This document shows positions 1 through 9,926 of a stretch of DNA of 64,000 nucleotides, one piece after another. The notes under the pieces are model-generated. The model was not told the origin of the DNA. It made no database searches and saw only the letters and a list, made by a program, of their open reading frames with translations. The position numbers were made by a program, and so were the translations under genes. Numbering within the stretch: position 1 is the stretch's first letter; the number at the start of each line of letters is the position of its first letter. This stretch comes from Rhizoclosmatium globosum (Eukaryota > Chytridiomycota > Chytridiomycetes > Chytridiales > Chytriomycetaceae): the NCBI GenBank assembly GCA_002104985.1, contig MCGO01000107.1, positions 62,001 through 126,000 of the forward strand, read 5' to 3'.

Positions 1-181
1 CGATTTCATGTTTGGATATCATTGTGGCGCTATTGTTGTTAATGAAAGTGCGACTTGTATCTGAGAGGCGGCGATTTGATTCCAATGTGCGCATCTGTTT
101 AAGCAAATAAAAATCGTGTAATATTGCTAAGGCAAATAGTTTGAACGAGGTCGGCTTTTATTTGTTGTGCTTTCTTTAATT

Positions 182-1091
182 TTATGAAGAGGTCAATGAG
201 TTCGAAAAAGTTTTTGTCACACATCTAACTAATACTCTGAGGAGTGGCTTAAAAGACTATTGAATGAATAGTTCAGTTTATCAGCCTAGATATATGTAGA
301 AAACTCACCGGTACAAGGGCTCGGCATCTGTTGGACACTTGACAAACCCACTCAAAATATCTTTCGCCGAGACTTGTGGTCCGTAAAATGACGAATTCGC
401 TTCCTCGTCTTCAAAAACTTGAGTAAGCACAGATTCTTTTAAACTGATTCCAATAAAGATTCCATTCGTTGTCGAGTAGAGGTAAATCGGCTCGTTAATG
501 GCTTTACCCGAATTATTGCTGCTTGGACCAACAACGACTGAAAGATTTCCCGTGAAAGTAACGTTTCCTCCATTCGAAAAGGCTTGAACTGCAGCCTCAG
601 TGTTCAGAATGAGGATCAAGTCCGTGAATTCAGCCCCTATACATAAAGTCTGAATAACAAAATTAGGTTGGACTTTGACGTACCAATCTGTAAACCAGCC
701 CCGAAACCATCTGTACTGATTGCCGATGGGGCAGACCATGCTGTGAACGTGTTTAAATGAATTTGTGTAAGTGGTGTCGAAACAATATGGAAACACTCAC
801 ATCCATCAGGCAAGCGAACCATCACAAGGCCAGATCCTCCACGTTTATTCAACACGATTCCAGCTCTGACGACACTCAAGATGACAATACCCTTCGCTTC
901 GTCTGCTTGATATCAAATCAAGAAACCATAAGCAATTTTTTTTAGAAAACAAAAACATAAGTGTACGCACCAATGATTTGCGGTGGAATAAGTTGCTGAC
1001 TTCCAGATTGCCCCGGCTCAACGAAGGTCTCAAGGATCTTTACGGCCTTTGCACATTTTTCGGTGATAGTTTGTGGGTTTGTTGAGTGCAT
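182..1091 (-). CDS. SYLF (Ysc84/SH3YL1-type) domain protein
   Basis: Four or five exons can be joined. The start is ATG at 1091 (MHSTNPQTITEKC). Exon 2 reads DEAKGIVILSVVRAGIVL...GGSGLVMVRLPDG, exon 3 WSAPSAISTDGFGAGLQIG and exon 4 AEFTDLILILNTEAAV...FYGPQVSAKDILSG. Introns have GT..AG ends (donors gtgcgt, gtgagt, gtacgt, gtgagt) and keep phase. A short last exon probably ends at 182. This order (KGIVI, GGSG, WSAPSA, G.Q.G.E.TD, N...F, FYG) is the SYLF lipid/actin-binding domain of yeast Ysc84 and SH3YL1, which acts at membranes in endocytic actin patches. No SH3 domain is visible, so this is a stand-alone SYLF protein. The domain call is strong; the cellular role is inferred from the family; the final exon is the least certain part. 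Confidence 0.85.
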
Positions 1092-1426
1092 ATTTATGTT
1101 TATGTTTTTAAGTTGATGACTGGGGTGGGCGGGGCTGCCTGCCTATTTATGCGCTTGGTTTCGTGGGGTTTTGCATCTGCACAGCCCCAATTTTTCCGCT
1201 CTTACATAATTTATAAACTCTATTTTAGAGATGCGAAACCTTCAAATATATCTACTACGAGAGTTAAGTTTCCAGCGTGAAGGGCGCAATGGCAACAACG
1301 CGAGGTTGATGTTTTCAACGCCGTAATGCTCATACCTTTCAGCTCAAATCTCGGATCGGTTCAAACGTGTGCATTTGTATAGCAAAGTGAATGTTTATTT
1401 GATGTATATATACAATAAAGCAATAA
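1092..1426. other. Divergent intergenic region
   Basis: This 335-nt gap lies between the 5' ends of the SYLF gene (-) and the next gene (+). It probably holds both promoters. Its small ORFs show no protein-like sequence. I see no repeat or RNA gene. Confidence 0.5.
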
Positions 1427-3232
1427 ATGTCTTCAGCAATGGATGCCCATCTTGAGTCAGCCTCGACAACCATTGCGCAACTTCGCAGTGATCCGCACCT
1501 GAGCAAAGACGGGATGCAACAACTCTTTTCGCAGCTGCGCATTCAAATCGCAGCCGCGGAACAGGCGATTGAAGCAGAGAAAGAGTTGTTTCCAATCAAA
1601 CCACGCACCAAACACGTTCCTTCAACACGCACCACTTCGCCACCAACGCCCACGCCCACGCCCACGCACGCACAACCGTCTTCTCCAAGTCACTTAAGTT
1701 GTATTAGTAATCTAAGTCCTGTTCCCGCGTTCAAGGCCGCCCTCGAACGCCGCATCGACGCCCTTCACCAACACTTCGACTTTGAAGCAGCCGCAAAGCC
1801 CTCCGCAAAACAAAACGGCCTCGCAAAACTACGGCGCGCCCACGAGGCCGTTGCGATCGAAGCCGCGAAACTCGACAAACTGAACACAGAATTGCTCAAC
1901 GTGGCGAACTACGACTGGGCGACCTGGAGCCAGGCGGGACTGGCGTCGGCCGTTGTTTCGGTTAGTGTGGGGCTGTGGGACTTGGTGGACGTTGGTGATC
2001 TGGGTGGCAGCTCCCAACAAGTACTTGAATTCGGCGAATACCTCAAGAATGTTGCAACTGCTGCTGTTCTGATGGACACCGAAGAGGAAAATGTAGTGAG
2101 ACAGTCGCAGACTGTCGAATCTATTGTTGCCGTTGCGTACATTCTCTTCTACGTGTACAGAGACTTGGGATCCTCATTATCTCTGCTACAAAGTCTTGAA
2201 GATGCTTGTATCACGCGACTAAGTTCAGTATGGGATTTGGTGCGTTACCACTCTCTCCTACCAGCTGTTTCTAACAAATGATACAAGGTCTCCAAGGAAT
2301 GCAAATCAACTCTTTCCTCCCTCAAAGATCTTCTTACTGATGACGAACCCCTCTCCCTCCTCCAAGACCTCCTAACCCACCACTACCGCGGGCCTTACTC
2401 CCACATAACAGTCCTTCCCGCCCTCCCCCCTCTTCTAACCAAGATCTCAAACATCTACAAAGAATACACAATCGACACAACAACAACTCCACCCCTCCTT
2501 TCAGAACCAGGAACCCAATCCCTAACAACCCTCCTCTCAACCATCCACGCTTGCCTCGGCTCCCCATCAGCCCCATACCCTCTCATAGACCCACCCTACA
2601 AACAATGCTCAAACCCAACCCCACTCCCTCCACAACCCTCCTTCTACACCCCCCGCGACCCAGGTCCATCCGCACACCCAAACCCATGGTCCACAGACCC
2701 GAAACAACCCTTCCATTTCGTCATGCACGACGATCTCAGGAACTTGCCGCACCCTGACGCGTTCTGCGTGTACTGGATCGTGACGCGGGGTACTGTTTCT
2801 GAGGAGATGCTTTGGACGTTGAGTTTTGAGTGTGTTCCGAAGAGGGATGGGGAGGTTGGGTTTGTTCCTTCTGATGGTGGGCGAGATGGAGGTGAGGAGG
2901 AGGATGGTGGATGGAGTGATCGAGAGGATGATGATGATGACGATGGAGATGGTGGACGGGTTAGACTTTCTAAAGATGTTATTGCGAAAGTGTTGGAAGC
3001 TGGACGGGGGGATGCTGCCCCTATTCCTGGTGTTGGTGTCAATGTTGGTGGTACAGGTGGTGAGGAAGGTGATGTTGATGCACAAGCTTTATTGGCGGGG
3101 TTGGAGGGAGAATCGTGGGATGACAATGATGACAATGAAAATGTTGGAGAGGAGGATGAGTATGAGAAGCGAAAGAAGGCTCTAGAAGCATTGTTCCCTG
3201 TGGCTCCTGTCGAGGAACCAAAAGGAAAATGA
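1427..3232 (+). CDS. Uncharacterised coiled-coil protein with acidic C-terminus
   Basis: The start is ATG at 1427. A 48-nt intron lies at 2240-2287 (gtgcgt..acaag, phase 0), joining WDL to VSKECKSTLSSL and giving about 585 aa. Residues 1-65 are helical. A Pro/Thr low-complexity stretch follows (PTPTPTPT). The middle is Ala/Leu-rich helix around AALERRIDALHQHFDFEAAAK. The C-terminal third is Gly/Asp/Glu-rich (DREDDDDDDGDGG and DDNDDNENVGEEDEYE) and ends in a charged helix. I do not recognise a family, though the all-helical middle could suit a scaffold. It is followed after about 96 nt by the GT34 gene on the same strand. Codon use and the spliced frame make it a real gene; function unknown. 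Confidence 0.7.
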
Positions 3233-3328
3233 CTAATCGAAATGAAATAGTTAGTGACTGTATTCGAGAAGTGTCGGATGAGAGATGGTGTTCCGCCTTC
3301 ATTACTGAATTTTTTTTGCAGTTGATTG

Positions 3329-4392
3329 ATGATACAAGATATGACACGCCGAGCACTACCCTTCTTCCTGTTCACTATACTCCTGGCCGTCTACCTTGTC
3401 CTCTACAGTCTTACCGACTTCAATCAACTCACCACAACATCCCTCAATCAGCGATCAAAGCCCAGAGTCGCTATAGTCAGCTACTATGGCGGCAAAGGAA
3501 GCGACCTCGTTGCATCCCTCACCTTCCCCAACAAGATCGCCTACGCATCCCACCACGACTACACATTCCACGATTACACCGATCGCCGAAAACTCTGGCC
3601 AAAAGCACAATTCAGCGGATACTTTGACAAGTTCAAAGCAATCCTCGATCTCCTCCACCAAAACACCTACGACTGGGTCTTCTGGACCGACACCGACAGT
3701 ATCTTCCTAAACCGCACACTAAGTCTCACCGAGTTCCTCGACCCTCGCTACGACATTATATTACCCACTACCGAACCCTCAAACCCGCATTTCGCAAAAG
3801 TCATTAATTCAGGCCACTTTCTCGTTCGGAACTCCGCGTGGTCGCGTGGGTACTTGACCCGGTTATTAGCCGTAACAGGAACAGGAAAGAACTGCACGCC
3901 AATCCCAGACCTGAACGTTGTGAACGGATGGCTCCCGATTTGCGATTCTGATGGAGAGTATTGGCAATTCGATCAAGGCGCTTTAATGTGGTCGTTCCAG
4001 AAGTGGGGGAGGGACGTGCAGTGTCACGTGAAGAGTGTGGGGAGCAGGCATTTGGCGTCGGAGTGGCCGTGGTATGATGAAGGGGATTTAATTGTTGAGT
4101 ATTCTTTGTTTCGGGTGTCTTGTGGTTTGCTGACTAATCTTGTTGACAGATTCATCTTCCGGGAAGGGAGGCAACGCAGAGAGTTCTCTTGTTCACTGAT
4201 CTTATGGAGATTACGGATTTGAGGACGGGGAATCTGAATCATAGTGATCCGCGTTATGTGCATTTGAAGTCGGAAAGCCCGAGCTCGGAACATCCTTCTG
4301 TAGCGCGGTTACGTACGGATAAAGAGTATGTGGATATTGGATGGAATCGAGTTTGTGGTGATGATGAGGGCGAGCTTGCTGCTCTAATATAA
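3329..4392 (+). CDS. GT34 family galactosyl/mannosyltransferase (Gma12/Mnn10-like), type II membrane
   Basis: The first in-frame ATG is at 3329, with another at 3341. Intron 4094-4149 (gttgag..gacag) joins GDLI to IHLPGREATQRV, for 335 aa. Residues 9-27 form one N-terminal hydrophobic segment (ALPFFLFTILLAVYLVLYS), a Golgi signal anchor. The luminal part has the GT34 hallmarks: RVAIVSYYGG, YDWVFWTDTDSIFLN with the DxD metal/nucleotide-sugar site, INSGHFLVRNS, DQGALMWSF and GDLIIHLPG. Family members add galactose or mannose to glycoprotein glycans in the Golgi. The donor sugar cannot be told from sequence. The weak gttgag donor is supported because the spliced product restores the family's GD-x-I-x-H-x-PG motif. 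Confidence 0.9.
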
Positions 4393-4582
4393 CGAAAGTA
4401 GAACTAAATACAACATAATGTTAATTTCAAGAGGTTGGATCTGACGCATGCCAAATACGAGTAGATAATGGTCAAAATGAGGTCAAATAGAGTTCTTATT
4501 GCAATGTGCGAATTGTCAGACAGAAATTGTCTCAGCACGTGTTTTTACAACTCACAACAAAGCATCCGTGCCACCCATCAAT

Positions 4583-5971
4583 ATGTCTTCCCATGATACA
4601 TCCCAGCAAATCCTGTCACTGCTCACGGAAATCCAGACTCAACTCAAATCAATGGACACCCGCCTCACAGCGCTCGAAAGCACGCAATCCACTCTCCTTC
4701 ACAACCCACCGCCACCCCTCCACTCCCTCGTCCTCCAAATCCACCAATCCCAACGAGAAATGTCCGCCCAACTCCAGAAACTCCAAAACCCAACAAGAAA
4801 GTTCTACACCCGCTTCATGAACCTCCCCTCCGAAATCCTAACCCACATCTTTTCATGGATCTCTCCAAAGAAAGTCCTCAAGTTCCGCAGACTCGGGAAA
4901 GTGTTCAATGCGATTCTACTTACAAAGTACTTTGCGGTTATAAACTTGAAGCGGTTTGTGGGTGGGAGCCAGACTGAATCAACCACACATCATAAAGTGT
5001 GGCTTGTGTGGCCAAAGACTTTTCAAGATGTGTATTGCGATATGAGGTTCGGCTCGAAATCGACTTTATTTGTCAAGTCGTTTAGGAAGATGGTATTTGC
5101 TGGGGGGTCTATTCCAAGTCAAATTGGGAGTTTGCAGCAGATGACTTCTGTGATGATGACGGGCTGTAGGTTGAATGGAGAAATTCCAGGATCGTTCTGT
5201 CAGCTTATCAACTTGGAGAGCTTGGATTTGTCGCTCAACAACCTCTCAGGCACGATTCCGGCTGGATTCCATAACTGCCATGCACTCAAAGAACTTCTAT
5301 TGAACAATAACAGCCTCGCTGGTCCTCTGCCACTTACGTTATTCCAAGCAACGTCGCTAGTATCTCTCAACCTCTCCTTCAACAAACTATCTGGCTCACT
5401 CCCACCTCAAATCTACCAGCTCCATCGTCTTCAAATCCTCAATATATCATCAAACAATCTCAACGGACCGCTCCCCGCACAACTGGGTACTCTAATCCAC
5501 CTCAAAACATTAAAACTTGGACATAACGAATTCACCGGCGAAATACCAACTCCGCTTGGAGGTCTCCTCGCACTCCGCCAGTTATCCCTCAAAAATAACC
5601 GACTCACAGGCTCCATCCCCCGCTCGATATCCCACCTGCGCAGGCTGGAAACCCTCGACTTATCTGAAAACAGATTACAAGGCGAAATCCCCATCGAATT
5701 CTCACAGCTTGTGAATTTGGAGACGCTTTCGTTGTATAGTAACTGTTTGTCGGGATTGATTCCTGAGGAGTTGGGAGGGTTGGAGAGGTTGAGTGTGTTG
5801 TTGTTGAGTGATAATGAGTTTGAAGGAGGTACGCCTGTGGATTCTTTGAGACGGTTGTCGTTGACTGAGACGGATGTTCCAGGGCTTTTGGAGGAGGATG
5901 AGAGTGATTCGAATGAGGAGGAGGATGAGGATGATGAAGACAGTGAGGAAGGTGGTGAGGAAGAGTTTTGA
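4583..5971 (+). CDS. F-box-like / plant-type leucine-rich-repeat protein 1
   Basis: Single-exon ORF of 462 aa. The start is the first ATG of the frame (4583, MSSHDTSQQ). Residues 1-75 hold a short coiled coil (LLTEIQTQLKSMDTRLTALES). Residues about 80-125 resemble an F-box (LPSEILTHIFSWISPKKVLKFRRL). From about residue 170 there are some nine LRRs with the plant-specific consensus LxxLxLxxNxLxGxIPxxLGxL. The tail is strongly acidic (EEDESDSNEEEDEDDEDSEEG). No signal peptide or kinase domain is seen, so it is not a receptor kinase. Two paralogues lie at 21.6-22.7 kb and 26.3-27.4 kb. Inference: substrate adaptor of an SCF-type ubiquitin ligase, or another intracellular recognition protein. Confidence 0.8.
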   Translation: MSSHDTSQQILSLLTEIQTQLKSMDTRLTALESTQSTLLHNPPPPLHSLVLQIHQSQREMSAQLQKLQNPTRKFYTRFMNLPSEILTHIFSWISPKKVLKFRRLGKVFNAILLTKYFAVINLKRFVGGSQTESTTHHKVWLVWPKTFQDVYCDMRFGSKSTLFVKSFRKMVFAGGSIPSQIGSLQQMTSVMMTGCRLNGEIPGSFCQLINLESLDLSLNNLSGTIPAGFHNCHALKELLLNNNSLAGPLPLTLFQATSLVSLNLSFNKLSGSLPPQIYQLHRLQILNISSNNLNGPLPAQLGTLIHLKTLKLGHNEFTGEIPTPLGGLLALRQLSLKNNRLTGSIPRSISHLRRLETLDLSENRLQGEIPIEFSQLVNLETLSLYSNCLSGLIPEELGGLERLSVLLLSDNEFEGGTPVDSLRRLSLTETDVPGLLEEDESDSNEEEDEDDEDSEEGGEEEF

Positions 5972-6392
5972 ATTTTTTTGGAAGTTCCAAGGGAGGAAAG
6001 AATTGAACAAGTTTTGGAGCAATTTCTTCGAAGGTTTGGCGCTGAGGTTTATATATATTGAGATCAATTTGAACCGGACCGTGTGTGGAAGGAAGTAAAG
6101 CAGTTTTTGATTACACGCGTAGAAGGAACGCACTTATTGAACAATGCGACATTCTTCAAGAATGGTCAGTTTATAAATCTTGACAACTTTGGAATGCGTT
6201 TGAAAGAAGTGTCGGATATCGCGAGCTATTATTACGAAAGCATGTTGGTGATTCGTGTTTTGGGAATTGTGAAGCCACGTTATAAAGAATGAGAAATCAA
6301 GAAGAATGTGACGAATTTGAGCATACTTATGTGAATTGGACAACTTTGAAGTCTGTGAACGTATAAAAAGAAGAGTGAGTTGTTGAACGTAT
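5972..6392. other. Intergenic region between convergent genes
   Basis: These 421 nt separate the 3' ends of LRR gene 1 (+) and STE24 (-). The region is AT-rich. Small ORFs at 6083-6292 (+) and 6134-6409 (-) overlap each other and resemble no protein. It probably holds the two 3' UTRs. Confidence 0.4.
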
Positions 6393-7759
6393 TTATTCTG
6401 TTTTACCAATTGCCGTCAATCTTTCAACTAGAGGAGGATGACTATAGTGATACGAAGAATACCAAGAATCGGGCACCAAGTTCCCATAACTTTTTTGATT
6501 CATCTTGATCAAAGCGCGTTTCAAATCTTCCGCATAGCCCAGTTTCTTTGCATAAGCATCAGCTTGGAATTCATGCACGCGAGACATATAGTTCATGGCA
6601 AACGCCATTACGGAATCAACAGGCTGATAAACATAGGCGAAGAGCGACAGCCCTATCAAAATAGGATGTTCTCCGTGGAACCCAAAAGCTTCGTACATAG
6701 GGCTAGAGTGAATAAAATGCGAGAAAGTGTAGAAGAGGACAAAGAGGTGAGTCTGTGAAACAATCAGAGTTCTGAGAATATGCGAGAGTTTCCAATGCCC
6801 GAGCTCGTGCGCCAAGACTGCAAGAATTTCCTCTGTAGTCTGGTTATCCAATAACGTGTCGTATAGAACGATTCGTTTGTCAGAGAACAGGCCAGTGAAG
6901 TAGGCATTAGAGTGCGATGTCCGCTTACTTCCGTCAATTACAAATACTTTGGTGAGAGGGAAGTCAACGCGTTTCGCAAGTTCTGCGATGCGAGATTTCA
7001 GTGGGCCTTCGGCAAGTGGATTGAATGTGTTGAAAAGAGGTGCAATGACTGTTGGGAACAAAAGAATCATGATGATTTGGAATATAAGCCTACAAAAGGC
7101 GCCATTAACAACGGTTACAGAAACAGATATACGTACACAAAGATGAAGACATAGTAGAAGAAGTTGTCGCCACCCCACTTTATCACGCCCAAAATTCCAG
7201 CAACAAAGGGAGCTGAAATGGCGGCCATCACTAGCATCTCTTTCAGTTTATCCGATAGCCAGAGGGATACAGTGAGTTTGTTGAAACCATAACGCTCCTC
7301 AATCACAAAGTTTCGATACCACGAGAAAGGGATGGCCGTCAACGATGAAACCACGAGATATATCATAACGAAAATAATAGATTGCATGATCTGTTGTTAA
7401 TCAGTTATAAAGTATGCGTAGCTAATTCTCACCTCTCTGTCACCGACAAGGCCCACTGTGTGCAACACATCCCTTGAAAACGCCCACATCATTGGCAGCA
7501 GTCCATACACAATAGTAAACGTAGTCACAAGTTGATTGAATAGGTTTGTGACAAACTCTAGTGAGCTTTTATCCCTGCCATATGCTTTCGCTTTCGTGTG
7601 GTCCTCTTCACTAACTACATCTTGTAACAGGGACGGAACTCCGAGACTTGGATCCGCCAGTCTTACGTGTTGTCGATACGCAAGGTATTGCTCCCATCCG
7701 TATATGGTCCATGAAATGGAAAGGACACCAGTTGTCCAGAGAAAGGAGTTTGAAAGCAT
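6393..7759 (-). CDS. STE24: CAAX prenyl protease 1, M48A zinc metalloprotease (STE24)
   Basis: Three exons: 7433-7759, 7137-7390 and 6393-7089. Introns of 42 and 47 nt end in aacag and tgtag. The product is 425 aa, the usual length for STE24. Evidence is the zinc site HELGHWKLSH (HExxH), the distal glutamate region VHEFQADAYAKKLGY, PTVIAPLFNTFNPL, GSKRTSHSNAYFTG and several membrane helices. STE24 is an integral ER/inner nuclear membrane protease. It cleaves the -AAX tripeptide and a second N-terminal site from farnesylated a-factor-type precursors, and it also clears clogged translocons. The gene is convergent with LRR gene 1 and is followed upstream by the ZBBX-like gene on the same strand. 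Confidence 0.95.
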
Positions 7760-7832
7760 AAATAAAACTAAATGGACAGCTAGATGATTGAAGAATTTAA
7801 AATTCTAAAATAATTAAAGATTGCATGACACT

Positions 7833-9829
7833 TTATTCCTGCTCTATTTCTGACTCAAGGTCTTCTTCGAAATCGGGCTCTTCAACGATATACTGGCTTT
7901 GCCCATTCGATTGATAGTCGTTTCCAGTTGTTGAGAGCACCTGAAATTCAAACTGCACGGTTGGCGATGTTTGGAACGCATTTTGTTCAGGGAACTCCTT
8001 GGGAATATTCAGTTGAGGTGGCCAGAATACTGACGCTACTAAATCTTCACTATCCTCACTATCCTCACCCCCGTCTTTGTCAGGACTTTCTTTCTGATTA
8101 ATTCCTTCTAATTCTAGTGTAGGTGTTTCAGAGCGAAGCCTCGCCAGCAGAAGCTTGTCTAAATAGGATATTCCACTTTCGGAAGAATCAAGAAGTTTCA
8201 ACGTCAATTCCATGGCTTTTGAACCGGAGATTCCAAACGAATCTGTAGTCGAAGTGCCGATTGTGTCTATTTTCAAGTTTAGTTGAGTCAATAAGGTTTT
8301 GCGAAAGACAAACCATCTTCAACCCGACTTTCCGAATTCTTTTTATCCGTACTACTTTCACCTCCTTTACGCCAGTGCTCCAAAGCGCGCAAGAATGATT
8401 CTCGAGACTTGGTTTCATCAAAATCTCCCTCAAGAAATCTTCCACCTTTAGCTTCAGGAGACTTTTCTTCCACTATCTCTTCTTTCTTTTGTCCAGCGCG
8501 TCTCCATTCCTCTAATCCATTCAAAAATGACTGATGCGAGGAAGTTTCATCAAAATCGCCTTGGAGAAGGCTACCCCCACTTTGTATCTCATTTTCAGTA
8601 CTATCAGTCAATGTATCTTTGGATGTAGAAGTATGTGGTTGGTTTATAATTTTGACTCTATTCCGTCTGATTCGGAATGGCGTCGTCGGGCCATTTGGAA
8701 GTGAGGATGACGATGGGATTTCAGCTGCACTTGCTGTTGCTGCTGTTGTCCACGTTTGTAAATTTTCCAAGAAACTGGTTGGAGTCGCGTTTGATTCAGC
8801 GATGGGTGTTGCTGGACGGGAAGGAATCTTCCACTGTATTCAATATTTGTAAGTTCAGCATAACTTTCGAATCCTACCAACCATCTGTAAGCTCGACGTT
8901 GGTGGCGGCAGTGTGGGAGGTGTTGGCTTGATTTCCGGAACTATGTTTGATGGAAAGTCCACTGGCTGTTGTCGTGCATAAATCACTTTTTCTTCTCGCG
9001 CAGACGTTGTCTCCAAGGTAGTTTGAGGTTGTGCCGCAGCAGCGACTTTTGGGTTTGGTGCAATTATCAGCGACGGATCAGCAGGTAACCCTTCCCGTCC
9101 AGTAGATTGATTATGAAGTTTTTCCAACTGGTTCAAGCGTTTTTCCACAGCTGATTCAAATGACTTGAGCTCATTTTGTGTCTCGTCCGCTATTCCCTTG
9201 TATCTTTTTTGAGTTGAGTTTTTGGCTTGTTGTTTCTTTGCGAGAACGTCAGTTGCATATGTGTTAAGGGAGCCACGCGTTGAGTTTCCACCTTTCCAAA
9301 TGGAATCCGCTGTCCTAGAAAAATGTAAATACTCATCATTTTGACTTCATGGTCATACCCTCTCTTTTCTTTTTGCTTGGATAAGTTTTCCTTCAGTGCA
9401 ACCAATCTTTCTTCCATCTTTTTGTTTTCAAGCTCAAGCCGCTCAACTTCTGACATTGTTGATCTAGTGTATCAGGGTGCTTAATGCAGTTTATCATAGT
9501 TCTGTGTTTTACTTTTTAAACCGCGAGCTGAATCCTGAGATTCCTGACGATGTGGCTGATAAGCCACGTGAATCTGAGCTGGAAGACACTTCTTTCTGTC
9601 GCTCTTTCATATCTGATTTCGTTACATCTGATCCAGCAGATCCGTTACTAAGAGATGCTCGCGTTGTTTCAGCGTTAAGGACTGCTGCTTTCTGATTGCT
9701 TTGATTTGGCACATCAGAGCGAGTTGATGTCGTTGGTGCCTTCGTGCTCGTAAGCATAAAAGAAGGAGCAGGAATTGTGAATCCAGATGAAGAAGGCATC
9801 GCGTCTTGTGATCGGGAAGCAGTCTTCAT
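7833..9829 (-). CDS. ZBBX-like ciliary protein (zinc finger B-box domain-containing protein 1 family)
   Basis: Five exons join in phase: 9513-9829, 9359-9463, 8882-9314, 8314-8833 and 7833-8266. They sum to 602 codons. Exon 1 (Ser/Thr-rich, start ATG 9829) is less certain; the core could start at MSEVERLELENKK (9456). Family evidence is the N-terminal coiled coil LELENKKMEERLVALKENLSKQKEKR followed by an IWKGGNSTRGSL segment. There are also two copies of a L(L/E)GDFDET.S..SFL.(G/A)LE.WR motif at about 8540-8590 and 8380-8450, as I remember them from animal ZBBX. I see no B-box zinc ligands, so only the non-zinc part is conserved. ZBBX is expressed with motile-cilium genes in animals. The neighbour upstream on the same strand is BBS1, which fits a ciliary role. 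Confidence 0.65.
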
Positions 9830-9926
9830 GTCAGGAAGAATTGTCAGCTTTGGATATGAAAAGTAGATCGAGGACAAATCACAAGTACAGTCCTTTAAGT
9901 GATTTATGTCACTTCCATTTTGGAAG

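Noticed and set aside
1..181. A gene at the left edge
   Set aside because: No frame in the first 181 nt reads like a known or conserved protein; it is probably the 3' flank of the SYLF gene.
2609..3375. Long minus ORFs opposite the first coiled-coil gene
   Set aside because: Ser/Pro-rich antisense of an Asp/Glu/Gly-rich coding region; the plus frame is spliced and continuous.
4094..4149. Reading straight through the GT34 frame to 4222
   Set aside because: The spliced version restores GDLIIHLPG and continues to 4392; the unspliced end is unrelated to the family.
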